Part shown: piece after piece, positions 43,729 through 53,143 of the stretch
Position numbering within the stretch: the first letter of the stretch is position 1
Layout of the letters: the number at the start of each line of letters is the position of its first letter
From: Streptococcus salivarius
GTDB taxonomy: Bacteria; Bacillota; Bacilli; Lactobacillales; Streptococcaceae
Direction of reading: 5' to 3'
DNA: 64,000 nt
NCBI RefSeq assembly: GCF_009738225.1
Contig: NZ_CP018187.1
Location: 1,808,501 to 1,872,500, forward strand
The notes under the pieces: model-generated
Seen by the model: the letters and a program-made list of their open reading frames with translations, nothing else
What the model was told of the DNA's origin: nothing
The model's database searches: none
Made by a program: the position numbers and the translations under genes

Positions 43729-44820
43729 CTATTTTACTCTAATTGGTATGCGTCCGAAGTTTTGTTGAGAAAGCTCGGGATTACCTAATTGATAAACATT
43801 ATCCGCTTGTTGTGTAAGCATATCCCAAGGCTCCCTTCCAATCCGAGCCACTATATCCACAGACTTTTTCACAGATTTGAGATGAGCCTGCCCTTTTTGA
43901 GAAAATCCAAGCACATGAATAGATTCAGGCAAAGGATTATCCACAGCTCCAACTAGGATATAGGTCAAAATACGACGTACCCGTGCTTTTGTATAGCGTT
44001 TAGTCGCCACCTTATCCACTAGTTCCTCCACAGAAGAAACCTCACGAATAGCAGTCTTTAAACGACTGGCAATCTCTTCATTCACCTGGAAAACACTAGT
44101 CAAATCGGGATTTGTAAAAATCTGATAAACCAGCAATTGGAAATAATTATCCCAAGAGACCTGTGGAGAAGTCTGAAAAAGTTTGCTATTGGGCATGAAC
44201 TTATCCACAAAATCACTATCTTGCTTGTGGAGACGAAGACTGGTCGCTGAGGCGTAAGATACTTCCTTGTCTGAGGAATGATAGCCGGCTCCTTGTCTCT
44301 GGATAGGATTCAGGTTTATGTCCTTACCAGCACAAGCTTTGGCATAGGCTAATCCTAGGATATGGTTGGGGGTATTGCCAGTAAAGTCCACACCAGCAAA
44401 CTTTTCCCACATTTTTTGCGTCTTCTGTGGATAAGACAAATCACTCGGCAAACTCTCCACAAAGGCTTCCATTTCCTCAGACTTTTCAGAATAAACATCT
44501 GCTATATTCTGATAATCTAGAACTTCTTCCGTGCCAAAGGTAAGGCTATCAATTCCCAGTCGAGATAAGATATCCACGGCTCCAGCAGCAAAATAATCGG
44601 CAGACTGGACTGATGTCAGGAAGGGCAACTCAACCACGAGGTCTGCTCCATTTTCCAAAGCCATCTGAGCCCTAGTCCACTTATCCACAATAGCTGGCTC
44701 ACCTCGCTGGACAAAATTCCCAGACATGGCAACAATTTTTACGCCTTCAGCCTGATCCAAGAGATACTTGTGGCCGTTATGAAAAGGATTGAACTCAGCA
44801 ATAATACCTGTAACTGTCAT
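43729..44820 (-). CDS. tmcAL: tRNA(Met) cytidine acetate ligase
   Basis: Nucleotidyltransferase-like enzyme forming N4-acetylcytidine at the wobble base of elongator tRNA-Met from acetate and ATP. 363 residues. [17 protein letters not shown] (HxGH-type motif), [24 protein letters not shown], and [17 protein letters not shown] are the family signatures (formerly YlbM). It is the last gene of the cluster that starts at yqeG. The NACHT gene ends 17 bases before it. Confidence 0.93.
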   Translation of the reverse strand: MTVTGIIAEFNPFHNGHKYLLDQAEGVKIVAMSGNFVQRGEPAIVDKWTRAQMALENGADLVVELPFLTSVQSADYFAAGAVDILSRLGIDSLTFGTEEVLDYQNIADVYSEKSEEMEAFVESLPSDLSYPQKTQKMWEKFAGVDFTGNTPNHILGLAYAKACAGKDINLNPIQRQGAGYHSSDKEVSYASATSLRLHKQDSDFVDKFMPNSKLFQTSPQVSWDNYFQLLVYQIFTNPDLTSVFQVNEEIASRLKTAIREVSSVEELVDKVATKRYTKARVRRILTYILVGAVDNPLPESIHVLGFSQKGQAHLKSVKKSVDIVARIGREPWDMLTQQADNVYQLGNPELSQQNFGRIPIRVK

Positions 44821-44837
44821 TTTATACCCTTTGTCTG

Positions 44838-46649
44838 TTAAATTGAATCTATTATATTCTGTAGACTCCGTTTTTGAGTGGTTGTTTCCTCAACGAATTT
44901 AATTGACCATTCTTTTAAGTAATTGTGTCTACTAAAATACCAGCCATTTACCCACTTATTTATCAAACATTTTTCATCATCTGTCAACATGTTATAATTT
45001 TTTCTTTCACCTATCTTCCAATTAGATACTATACTAGCCTCTAATTTTTTTATACTTTCAAAATCACTTATTGACAAAATATTTACGCCTATGTTATCAA
45101 ATATTAAAAATTGCAAAGTGAAGTAGAAGTAAACTTCATTTGTTAGTGAAAATCCTAATACAGATTTACTTCCTCTGCTGCCTTTGTCACAGATAAAGTA
45201 TTTAAAACATGTACTAATTCTCTCTGCGATATCTCCCATTCTCCTATACTTTTCATCTATACTTTCTATAATTGGAATACATAAATTTTTGAAAGTTCTT
45301 TCTTTCTGTATCGTGAAAAGTGCATTCATAAAAGTTCTGTGGGAACTAATATTATTTCTATCTGCTTCAGACCACTTAACTAATATCTGTCTTTGAAGTT
45401 TATCATCTAGTTGATTAATACCTACTGCAGCAAAGTATTCTTGGAAAGAACGATGAGAGAACTTTAAACTAACACCTTCTTGAAGCATCATGCAAGCACT
45501 GTGAGTCGCATCATAAACTATATCATTCGTCTTTAATTCAAAGTTATTTTTTAAACAATATTTAGTAATTATATCATCAAGTGTAGTTCTATCGAAATCT
45601 ACTTTCCCATCAAAGAATGTTTTCAAACCAATGTATGCTAATATATTTCGAAATTCCTCAGGGGTTAATTTTGCTTTTAGTTCTCTTTTGTATCCTGATT
45701 TAGATGCATCATGTCTTTGGTACAATGTATAAAAGGCCTGATTGTAAAAATCAGTTAAATTATTTGGAATAGAAGCCCCAGCTTCATAAGTCATTAACAT
45801 AATCGTTAACAGGAGTGGGATAGAGGCAAAAGATTTATGAGTATCATATAAATGACCATTTAATTCTTTATGAAAACGTTTTTTTACTTTTTCATCATAC
45901 TTCAGTTTATTGATTAAAGCTAGTGCCTGTACCTTATCCATTTTACTAATTTCATACTCAATAAATTGATTCCATCCTATAAATTCCTCAGACGGTCTTG
46001 AAGATAAAACATACCGATTTTCATTGTATAAAGTTACAAACTCTTTAATCTCTCTATCTAACCACGAACGTTTTGACGGATTTACTTCATCTAATCCGTC
46101 AAAAATTATTGTATATCTTCCAGCATTTAAAGTCACCTCAAAATATTGCTTTTCTAAATCTAAATGATGGCTTCGAATCTCATGATAAATAAAATCAATT
46201 AACCTGTTGTCCAAAAACTCAAAATCATTAAGAGATTTTAACTCAATAAAAATTGGAATTGATGTAGCTTGTTGTATTTGGTCGATAAAAATATGTTTTA
46301 CAAGCATTGATTTACCAATCCCACCAGTTCCTGTCAAAATAATATTAGACGACTTATTAAAAATCTGCTCAGTATTATCAGTTTCTAGCTTTTCTAAATC
46401 AGCGCTATTCAAATAAACATGTTCATAGAAATCATATATAAATTTACCTTCGTTTTTATAAAGCAATGTTTTAACTTTAGAATATTTATCATAAGTAAAT
46501 TTTAAATAATTCTGATAAACAACACCTAACTCCTCTTCTGTTTTAAACTGTAAGTCCTTATAAATTTGCTTTAACTTTTGATAAATTTTGGGTATATTGG
46601 TAATCACTTCTTTTTCAATAATTTCACCAAATGGTACTGGTATACTCAT
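44838..46649 (-). CDS. Standalone NACHT-domain STAND NTPase (bacterial NLR-like)
   Basis: 603 residues. The NACHT module has Walker A GTGGIGKS (107-114), Walker B IIFDGLDE (181-188, the NACHT form with D-E), a sensor Arg in VLSSRPS (214-220), and a winged-helix/HTH end with [12 protein letters not shown] (397-408), a hallmark of NACHT proteins. An N-terminal helical part (1-95) has [20 protein letters not shown]. The C-terminal part (about 430-603) has no visible repeats. Bacterial NACHT proteins are known anti-phage proteins. Composition is much richer in A/T than its neighbours; it looks like an insertion in a housekeeping cluster. Start ATG 46649 with GGAGGTAAGGAAAA. Confidence 0.9.
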   Translation of the reverse strand: MSIPVPFGEIIEKEVITNIPKIYQKLKQIYKDLQFKTEEELGVVYQNYLKFTYDKYSKVKTLLYKNEGKFIYDFYEHVYLNSADLEKLETDNTEQIFNKSSNIILTGTGGIGKSMLVKHIFIDQIQQATSIPIFIELKSLNDFEFLDNRLIDFIYHEIRSHHLDLEKQYFEVTLNAGRYTIIFDGLDEVNPSKRSWLDREIKEFVTLYNENRYVLSSRPSEEFIGWNQFIEYEISKMDKVQALALINKLKYDEKVKKRFHKELNGHLYDTHKSFASIPLLLTIMLMTYEAGASIPNNLTDFYNQAFYTLYQRHDASKSGYKRELKAKLTPEEFRNILAYIGLKTFFDGKVDFDRTTLDDIITKYCLKNNFELKTNDIVYDATHSACMMLQEGVSLKFSHRSFQEYFAAVGINQLDDKLQRQILVKWSEADRNNISSHRTFMNALFTIQKERTFKNLCIPIIESIDEKYRRMGDIAERISTCFKYFICDKGSRGSKSVLGFSLTNEVYFYFTLQFLIFDNIGVNILSISDFESIKKLEASIVSNWKIGERKNYNMLTDDEKCLINKWVNGWYFSRHNYLKEWSIKFVEETTTQKRSLQNIIDSI

Positions 46650-46689
46650 TTTTCCTTACCTCCTAAGCATAAGATTAACAATATTTTAT

Positions 46690-47430
46690 TTACTTCTGTG
46701 CCACAAAGAACCAACGTGCACTAGTTTCAGTAGGTTCCTTATCCTCGAAATCGGCGTAAAGCTTGAAGGATTTGAAGCCAGCCTGCTCCAGCAAGATATC
46801 ATAAGTCAAGACCTCATAGGTACGCTCCTCATGCACCTCATCATGACGGCTAAAGCTCCCATCTTCCTCTTGAACAAAGAAGGTCAATTCATGGACGATA
46901 GAATGCGGAGCCGCATCCTCGTAAGTATCCCAAAGCATAGCAAAGTCTTCTGCATTTTCATGATAGGAATAGCCAGGGAAAACCTCATCTGTCTGGTAGG
47001 TCGAATGCACATCAAAGATAAAGACACCATCTTCATTAAGTGCATTGTAAACCTCTTTGAAGACGTCCCCAACCTCTACTTCGTCTTGCATATAGCAGAT
47101 TGAGTCTGAATAACAGGTCACAAAATCATACTTGCCAGCTTGTGATAAATCCAGCATGTTGCCTTCAATAAAATCGATTTTCTGCTTGGCAGAAGACGCA
47201 CGCTTCTCCGCAATCTTCAACATATCAGCACTCAAATCAAGTCCAGTGACATCAAAACCAGCTTGAGAAAAACGTACCGATTGAATCCCTGTTCCACAAG
47301 CCAATTCAAGCAATTTCTTTTTGTCCTTAGTCTTTGGCAAATGACGGAGGGAAAAATCCGTCCACAAATCGTAAAGACTGTCATCCATAACAGCGTCATA
47401 GACCGCCGCAAAAGTTTCATAAGTAGCCAT
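46690..47430 (-). CDS. Class I SAM-dependent methyltransferase
   Basis: 246 residues. SAM-binding LLELACGTGIQSVRFSQAGFDVTGLDLSADML and DFVTCYSDSICYM. It is a usual member of this cluster in streptococci, next to rsfS and tmcAL. The substrate is unknown. Start ATG 47430 (MATYETFAAVYDAVMDD). A 207-base gap with a terminator-like hairpin separates it from rsfS. Confidence 0.9.
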   Translation of the reverse strand: MATYETFAAVYDAVMDDSLYDLWTDFSLRHLPKTKDKKKLLELACGTGIQSVRFSQAGFDVTGLDLSADMLKIAEKRASSAKQKIDFIEGNMLDLSQAGKYDFVTCYSDSICYMQDEVEVGDVFKEVYNALNEDGVFIFDVHSTYQTDEVFPGYSYHENAEDFAMLWDTYEDAAPHSIVHELTFFVQEEDGSFSRHDEVHEERTYEVLTYDILLEQAGFKSFKLYADFEDKEPTETSARWFFVAQK

Positions 47431-47606
47431 AAATCAAGATACAAAGAGCGTCAAAAGCACAGAGAAAATAGGAAAATTTCTGCCGTATCGCCAGTACAAA
47501 GAAAGTTTATCTTTATCTCACAGCTTTTAGCTCGTGTTCAGTTGACAAATTAACTAAACACGAGGCCCTATCCTTTCTTTCCATTAGATTTTCAATTAAG
47601 CAACAA

Positions 47607-47630
47607 AACCCAGTTGTCGCCAACTGAGTT
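47607..47630 (-). terminator. Terminator after rsfS
   Basis: Minus-strand AACTCAGTTG / CAACTGGGTT (one G-U pair), loop GCGA, then TTGTTG; a moderately strong terminator, 8 bases after the rsfS stop. Confidence 0.6.
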
Positions 47631-47637
47631 CAATTTC

Positions 47638-47991
47638 TTATGCCAAATAAGCTGACACATCCACCATTGGTGCTTCATGCCAGAGTTTTTCGAGGTTATA
47701 GTGTGCACGCTCATCTTCTGTAAAGATGTGAACAACGACGTCGTTAAGATCCAAAAGAATCCAACCACCCTTATTGTCACCTTCCATGTGACTAGCGTCC
47801 ACACCAGCTTCTTTAACTTTCTCACGAATGTTGTCCGCAATAGCTTCCAACTGACGGCTATTCATGGCACTCAAAATAACAAAGTAATCTGTTAGGCTAG
47901 TAAGACCATACAAATCTAGGGCAACGATGTCTTCAGCTCGCTTTTCATCAGCAGCTTTGACAACCAATTCAAGTAATTCTTCTTTAGTCAA
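47638..47991 (-). CDS. rsfS: Ribosomal silencing factor
   Basis: 117 residues. Binds ribosomal protein L14 and blocks subunit joining in starvation. Family signature [35 protein letters not shown] and [29 protein letters not shown]. Follows yqeK by 23 bases. Confidence 0.95.
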   Translation of the reverse strand: MTKEELLELVVKAADEKRAEDIVALDLYGLTSLTDYFVILSAMNSRQLEAIADNIREKVKEAGVDASHMEGDNKGGWILLDLNDVVVHIFTEDERAHYNLEKLWHEAPMVDVSAYLA

Positions 47992-48014
47992 TGATATTCT
48001 CCAGTAATTTGTTA

Positions 48015-48605
48015 TTAATCTTTTAAGTAATGCACAAAAGCATTATAGGTTTCCAAGGTTTGTGGGAAAATCGGTAAGGCCTGATGAGCCAAGTGTTCCA
48101 CGGTATGAACTGCCTCAAAAGCAACGGCCTTATCCAAGGATTGCTCTGCTACTTGTCTAGCTTCCTCTACCAAAGGGAAATTACGGTTATGCTCAATATA
48201 ATCAGCCACATAGACAATCTTATCTAGGGTTGACATTTCATGGCTTCCGACGGTATGGATTTCAATACTGCGTAGAATTTCGGGGTCAGTCAATCCCAAA
48301 TCTTCTTGGATTTTGTAAATCCCAACCATGCCATGCCAGACATTATTCCCCCAATTTTTCAATTCAGGATCAAGCTTATATTTATCAATAAGCCCCAAGA
48401 ATTCCTGATCTGGAAGTTCCTTGGCATAATCATGAAGCAAACCAGCCAATCCGGCTTTCTCAGTATCATATCCGTACTTTTCAGCAAGAGCAATAGCAGC
48501 TCGCTCAACACCCAGAACATGATTGAAGCGTTTAGGGCTCATGACCGCTCGAACTTTTTCAAGAAGTTCTTCACGAGAATAGTCTAGGTATTTTTCATAG
48601 GTCAT
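48015..48605 (-). CDS. yqeK: HD-domain bis(5'-nucleosyl)-tetraphosphatase, YqeK type
   Basis: 196 residues. The HD metal site: [25 protein letters not shown] and the distal [11 protein letters not shown]. It hydrolyses Ap4A in family members studied. The ATG overlaps the nadD stop (48602-48605). Confidence 0.93.
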   Translation of the reverse strand: MTYEKYLDYSREELLEKVRAVMSPKRFNHVLGVERAAIALAEKYGYDTEKAGLAGLLHDYAKELPDQEFLGLIDKYKLDPELKNWGNNVWHGMVGIYKIQEDLGLTDPEILRSIEIHTVGSHEMSTLDKIVYVADYIEHNRNFPLVEEARQVAEQSLDKAVAFEAVHTVEHLAHQALPIFPQTLETYNAFVHYLKD

Positions 48606-49234
48606 TTATAGAGCCCCGCTTTCTTGATGTAGGCAAGTACAGACTGTGGCACCATAAAGTTAGGTGTGCGATCCTTCTTAATGTAGGCTCTGACTGCACT
48701 TGAACTAATATCCATAAGGGGCACATCCACCCAAATAACTGGGTAAGAGGTTCCAGCCTTATACTTAGGACGCTGAACACCAACAAATTGGACCATCTCG
48801 ATAAGTTCATCAATTCGATGCCACTTAGGTAGGTATTCGACCATATCCGCTCCAATAATAAAGTAATAATCCGTATCAGGATTAGCCTCTGTCAAGAGCT
48901 TCATGGTGTCATAGGTATAGCTGATTCCCTTACGTTCCAACTCAATGGTTTCGATGTCCAATCCTTCGATACCGTTAATAGCCAACATAAGCATATTAAG
49001 GCGGTGTTTTTCATCAATGGTCTCTTTTTTATCGACATGAGGTGGCTCATATTCAGGCATGAGAAGAACTTCATCGAGGCCCAACTGCTGACGCACCTGA
49101 TCAGCAACAACCAAGTGGGCATTATGAACAGGATTGAAATTTCCACCTAATATTCCCACTTGCTTACGGCCTGTATCTTTGATTTCTTCCTCTAGTTGAA
49201 CCTTTGTAAATGGGGTTACGAGATCTAGTGCCAT
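48602..49234 (-). CDS. nadD: Nicotinate-nucleotide adenylyltransferase
   Basis: Joins nicotinate mononucleotide and ATP to deamido-NAD. I start it at ATG 49234 (MALDLVTPF), preceded by GAGGAGGCGTAC; 210 residues. [19 protein letters not shown] carries the (T/H)xGH nucleotidyltransferase motif; the C-terminal [11 protein letters not shown] is the ISSTxxR motif. Confidence 0.95.
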   Translation of the reverse strand: MALDLVTPFTKVQLEEEIKDTGRKQVGILGGNFNPVHNAHLVVADQVRQQLGLDEVLLMPEYEPPHVDKKETIDEKHRLNMLMLAINGIEGLDIETIELERKGISYTYDTMKLLTEANPDTDYYFIIGADMVEYLPKWHRIDELIEMVQFVGVQRPKYKAGTSYPVIWVDVPLMDISSSAVRAYIKKDRTPNFMVPQSVLAYIKKAGLYK

Positions 49235-49341
49235 GTACGCCTCCTCTTTTTCAAGCATTATACAACTGTCTTAAGGCTAGCTTTAATGCTTCAAAAGTGT
49301 TCCTATACCTTAGTTTGTCCTTCACCAAGCAAAGTCGGCAA

Positions 49342-49659
49342 CTATTTTTGGATTGCTTTGACCTTTGGTGACAACTTACGATTTTCTTTTTTAGCTGATT
49401 CTTTATAGAGAATCAAGATACGTCCAATCTTAAGGACTGTATCACAGCCAATTTCTACTTCCAAGATTTCAGCAACCTCATGAATATCTTCCATAGTATT
49501 TTGGAGTAGGGTTACTTTAATCAATTCACGGGCATCAAGAGCGTTACGAACGCTAGTTTTGATGTGGTCGTTAAGACCATTTTTCCCGATTTGTACAATA
49601 GGTTTAAGGGTGTGTGCTTCCGATTTGAGGAAGGCACGTTGTTTTGATGTTAATGACAT
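49342..49659 (-). CDS. yhbY: Ribosome assembly RNA-binding protein YhbY (CRM domain)
   Basis: 105 residues. CRM-domain layout LTSKQRAFLKSEAHTLKPIVQIGKNGL (GxxG loop GKNG) and ELIKVTLLQN. Binds pre-50S particles. Lies between yqeH and nadD. Confidence 0.94.
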   Translation of the reverse strand: MSLTSKQRAFLKSEAHTLKPIVQIGKNGLNDHIKTSVRNALDARELIKVTLLQNTMEDIHEVAEILEVEIGCDTVLKIGRILILYKESAKKENRKLSPKVKAIQK

Positions 49660-49706
49660 GTTTATTCCTTTTAATTTTTTTGCTGTTTTTCTTAGGTGAT
49701 ACGGAC

Positions 49707-49843
49707 GCTAGCAAACCTTCGGTTTCATAGCTAATTTTTGAACCTAGGGTCTCAAAAATTCCGAATCCAAGTCACATTTTATGTTACTTGGACTATCACT
49801 GCGAAAAATACATCGTTTGCTCATGACGTAAATCTAGGCAAAC
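49707..49843. repeat. Four-hairpin intergenic block between yqeH and yhbY
   Basis: GCTA-gc-AAACC-TTC-GGTTT-ca-TAGC (49707-49731), an imperfect dyad around CCTAGG flanked by TTTTTGA/TCAAAAA-like arms (49735-49758), CCAAGT/ACTTGG with inner ACAT/ATGT (49767-49791), and GTTTGC/GCAAAC (49815-49843). No coding frame and no T run. Might be a small repeat element or RNA processing region. Confidence 0.45.
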
Positions 49844-49894
49844 CTCATGTTCATTGAAAAGACTCTTTTTATACTTTTAACTACTTAATTAAGT

Positions 49895-51013
49895 TTAAAT
49901 AATCGCTTTTCGTACGACAACGCCAACACCTTCTGGTGCCCAAGCAGCAACGATGGTTGGTTGGGCAGCTTTTCCTTGGACACGGATCCATCCTAATCCT
50001 GAGAAGACAATGTCTGTCTTATCTTTGACAGTGAACTCGTGACGGACAAGTTTCGGAAAATCGGCAAGATCCTTTGGCCCAGGAGGCATGAGGAGACTTC
50101 CAACATGCTTATCATAGAAGGCATCTGCGCCTTCAAGTTTGGTACGATGTAGCTTCAAGTTATTATCAAAGAAGGCTGTAAAACCTTGCTTATTCCCATC
50201 AATAAAGTCAAAACGTCCAAGACCGCCTAGGAATAGGCTTTGTCCTGCATTTAACTGGTAAGTTTTTGGCTTAATTTCCTTCTTAGGACTAACATACTTG
50301 AGATCCTTCGCTGACAGATAGTGTGCCATCTGGTGTCGGTGAATAATTCCTGGTGTATCAAAAATATAGCTACCGTCATCCAAAGGGATTTCAATCTTAT
50401 CAAGGGTCGTTCCTGGAAAACGAGAGGTTGTGATAACATCTTTATCACCAGTAATTTCTTTGATAATGGCATTGATTAAGGTTGATTTACCAACATTCGT
50501 CACACCAACAACATAGACATCACGACCCTTACGGAGGTTTTCAATACGTTGGATTAGCTCTTTAATGGCGTGGTGATTTTGGGCAGACGTCAACATGACA
50601 TCCACCGGACGCATCCCTTCTTCGTGGGCACGTTCTGTCAACCATTGGGTTACCTTACCATCTTTAACAGATTTAGGCAGGATATCCTTTTTATTTCCAA
50701 CCAAGAGCACATCATTACCCGAAACAAAGCGTGATAAGCCTGGTATGATTGATCCATTAAAATCAAAAATATCAACGACATTGACAACGAGGGCATCACT
50801 ATCACCAACTTCATGAAGCAATTTTAAAAATTCATCATCTGTGATGTGGACGTCCACAATCTCATTGTAATGACGAAGACGGAAACAGCGTTGGCAGTAT
50901 AACTCACCTGTTTCTTCGGCCTTTTTAATAGAGCTAGCAGGTGTGAAACCTGCTTTTTCTTTATCTTCTGTTTGAATTTGGGCTCCACACCCAATACAAA
51001 ATAATTCTTCCAT
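49895..51013 (-). CDS. yqeH: Ribosome biogenesis GTPase YqeH
   Basis: 372 residues. N-terminal zinc finger CIGCGAQIQ...CQRCFRLRHYNE, then a circularly permuted GTPase: VGNKKDILPKS (G4) precedes VGVTNVGKSTLIN (G1) and DTPGI (G3). Needed for 30S assembly. It overlaps the yqeG stop (TAATG). Confidence 0.95.
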   Translation of the reverse strand: MEELFCIGCGAQIQTEDKEKAGFTPASSIKKAEETGELYCQRCFRLRHYNEIVDVHITDDEFLKLLHEVGDSDALVVNVVDIFDFNGSIIPGLSRFVSGNDVLLVGNKKDILPKSVKDGKVTQWLTERAHEEGMRPVDVMLTSAQNHHAIKELIQRIENLRKGRDVYVVGVTNVGKSTLINAIIKEITGDKDVITTSRFPGTTLDKIEIPLDDGSYIFDTPGIIHRHQMAHYLSAKDLKYVSPKKEIKPKTYQLNAGQSLFLGGLGRFDFIDGNKQGFTAFFDNNLKLHRTKLEGADAFYDKHVGSLLMPPGPKDLADFPKLVRHEFTVKDKTDIVFSGLGWIRVQGKAAQPTIVAAWAPEGVGVVVRKAII

Positions 51014-51540
51014 TAAATTCCTTTGTTGAAGGTCATTGGACCATATGCTTTTTCAATCTTTTTCCACATGCGACGTTCACGCCAACGGTTAAACTTGGTT
51101 ACCCAAGCATCTGATTTCACCAAAGGCTTAACCAAAATCGATCGAATTCCAGCTCTGTGGCTAGCTCTGATGTCAGTCATTAGCTGGTCTCCCACCATAA
51201 CGACCTCGTCTCGGTTAAAGTGGTAACGCTCAATCGCTTCATTAATGCCTTTAGTGAAAGGCTTCATGGCACGACTCACGAAATCCACATGGAAATTGGC
51301 AACCGCACGTTCAACACGTTCATATTTATTGTTAGAGACCACAACTACCGGAATATCAGCCTCTGTCATCTCATCCAACCAAGCACGTAGCTCAGGAGTC
51401 CCATCAGGGTTGTTCCAAGCAATCAAGGTATTGTCCAAATCGACCAAGACGGCACGAATACCGTGTTCACGTAGCTGGTCAGGTTTCAAATCATAAACAG
51501 CCTCCACCATAAAATGGGGCCTATAATCGTCTATAGTCAT
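51013..51540 (-). CDS. yqeG: HAD-superfamily phosphatase, YqeG (subfamily IIIA)
   Basis: 175 residues. Motif I VLVDLDNTLIAW, motif II VVVSNN, motif III/IV VMVGDQLMTDIRASHRAG. First gene of the cluster. Substrate unknown, though homologues dephosphorylate phosphatidylglycerophosphate. Confidence 0.92.
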   Translation of the reverse strand: MTIDDYRPHFMVEAVYDLKPDQLREHGIRAVLVDLDNTLIAWNNPDGTPELRAWLDEMTEADIPVVVVSNNKYERVERAVANFHVDFVSRAMKPFTKGINEAIERYHFNRDEVVMVGDQLMTDIRASHRAGIRSILVKPLVKSDAWVTKFNRWRERRMWKKIEKAYGPMTFNKGI

Positions 51541-51650
51541 TTTCTCTCCAAAATGTTAGTTTACCTCTTATTCTACCATATTTTTAAGGTTTATGTGTGA
51601 GACTTAAGTCCTATTTTTTAAGAACATCCTTTACAGAACAATAAAGAAAA

Positions 51651-51671
51651 GAGCCACGATCACTCAGGCTC
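51651..51671 (-). terminator. Terminator of the DMT permease gene
   Basis: Minus-strand GAGCC / GGCTC with an 11-base loop and TTTTCTTT after it. Confidence 0.55.
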
Positions 51672-51676
51672 CAATC

Positions 51677-52594
51677 TTATCTTTGAATTTTTTCTTGTTT
51701 TTTAAGGGCAACTAAATTCTTAAGCGATATGATGATAACAGCAAGAACAATTAAAAACATTCCAACCACATCAATGGCAAAGAAGCGGTCCCCCATAATT
51801 AATACGGTCAAAATGACCGACGCTATAGGTTCTACCGAAGCCAAGAGACTCCCTTTGACAGCTCCAACCATGGTTGTCCCCTTAAGGAAAACGGTGTAAG
51901 CAAAGACTGTCCCAATGAAGACCAACCCAAAGAGTGCTAGAAGATTTCCACTAGTCAAGGGTAGCTCGTACTTCCAGGCTTGGATAACAATCGGAAAGAT
52001 TAAACCACCAATCAACAGACCTAAACCAATGACAATCAAACTTCCCCATTTTTCAATAGCCTTAGCAGGCAGTAAGATATAAAGTGCATAGGTCACCGCC
52101 GAAAAGAGACCCCAGAACAAGCCCAGAGGTGTAATCGCCAGCTCCCTTATCTGACCATGCGTTGCGATGGTAAAGGTTCCCACAATAGCCATGATAATCG
52201 CCACTAGCTCTGCTGCTGTTGGGAACCTACGATATTTTGCACATACAAAAGCCAGGATGATAACTGGGGTGACATACTGCAAGACCGTCGCTGTCCCAGC
52301 ATTAGTGTATTGAATAGCACTAAGATAGGCGTACTGATTTAGTACCAGACCAAAGAGCGCAAATAAGGCGATACTTACTAAGGTTTTTCTATCTTTAATA
52401 GCTTGTACTAATTTGTCTCGCTGCCTAAAAAAGACCGAAGCCGTTAGTAAAATACCAGACAGAAGCAAACGTAAACTCGTCAAAAGATTGACATTAACCC
52501 CATGAGCCATCAAGTATTGACCAGAAACCCCTGAGACTCCCCAGGCAATCCCAGCAGTTATGACCATCAGACTACCTTTTAATTGTTTAGACAT
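51677..52594 (-). CDS. DMT/EamA-family permease
   Basis: 305 residues from ATG 52594 (MSKQLKGSLMVITAGIAWG); GAGGAAAACAC precedes it; an upstream in-frame ATG (52723) lies inside the next gene and lacks a ribosome site. Ten hydrophobic helices in two EamA halves (first half GVSGQYLMAHGV...; second half ...GTVFAYTVFLKGTTMVGAVKGSLLASVEPIAS). Probably exports a metabolite or amino acid; substrate unknown. Confidence 0.88.
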   Translation of the reverse strand: MSKQLKGSLMVITAGIAWGVSGVSGQYLMAHGVNVNLLTSLRLLLSGILLTASVFFRQRDKLVQAIKDRKTLVSIALFALFGLVLNQYAYLSAIQYTNAGTATVLQYVTPVIILAFVCAKYRRFPTAAELVAIIMAIVGTFTIATHGQIRELAITPLGLFWGLFSAVTYALYILLPAKAIEKWGSLIVIGLGLLIGGLIFPIVIQAWKYELPLTSGNLLALFGLVFIGTVFAYTVFLKGTTMVGAVKGSLLASVEPIASVILTVLIMGDRFFAIDVVGMFLIVLAVIIISLKNLVALKKQEKIQR

Positions 52595-52670
52595 GTGTTT
52601 TCCTCGATTATGATAATGCCTATTTATTATAACACAGGGAGTTGTGAGCCAGGCGATAACTTCAGAAAAA

Positions 52671-53054
52671 TTAAACTGTTTTTCTTGAAGAATTTTCCAG
52701 CCACCAACCGACAATCCAGCCAAGGACTAAAAGATAATTCTCAAAAGCTCCAACAGCATTAACAGAGTGATGGTATTGAAGATAGCTAAGGAAATGATTG
52801 GTTCCAATACCTAGGCCTCCTAGAATCAAAGCAATCAGAACTGCTCTCAGATAAAACCAATCGTACTTTAGGTTAACGGCAAGGAGGATGACCAGAACCG
52901 CCACATTCCAAATACCAATCTCCCTCTGCCATCCAACTAAAATACCGTAACCCGAATGACTTCCCATATAGGTTGGGAAGAATAGCTGAAAAATAATAGC
53001 ACCAGTCATGGCTAGGATGACAAGGATAAATAGGACTCTTAAGAATTTGTTCAT
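52671..53054 (-). CDS. Four-helix membrane hypothetical protein
   Basis: 127 residues, four hydrophobic segments (FILVILAMTGAIIFQLFF, WNVAVLVILLAVNL, LIALILGGLGIGTN, LLVLGWIVGWWLE). No signature recognised. It ends 76 bases before the DMT permease start, so the two may be cotranscribed. Confidence 0.7.
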   Translation of the reverse strand: MNKFLRVLFILVILAMTGAIIFQLFFPTYMGSHSGYGILVGWQREIGIWNVAVLVILLAVNLKYDWFYLRAVLIALILGGLGIGTNHFLSYLQYHHSVNAVGAFENYLLVLGWIVGWWLENSSRKTV

Positions 53055-53106
53055 AGGGTTGCTCCTGTTTAAAATATTCTTTATTGAATATCACTAGTAT
53101 AACAAA

Positions 53107-53134
53107 AAAGACCTTAACAAACGTTAAGATCTTT
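53107..53134 (-). terminator. Terminator of the beta-glucoside PTS operon
   Basis: Minus-strand AAAGATCTTAAC / GTTAAGGTCTTT (one G-U pair), loop GTTT, then a T run. Confidence 0.8.
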
Positions 53135-53143
53135 AATCATAAA

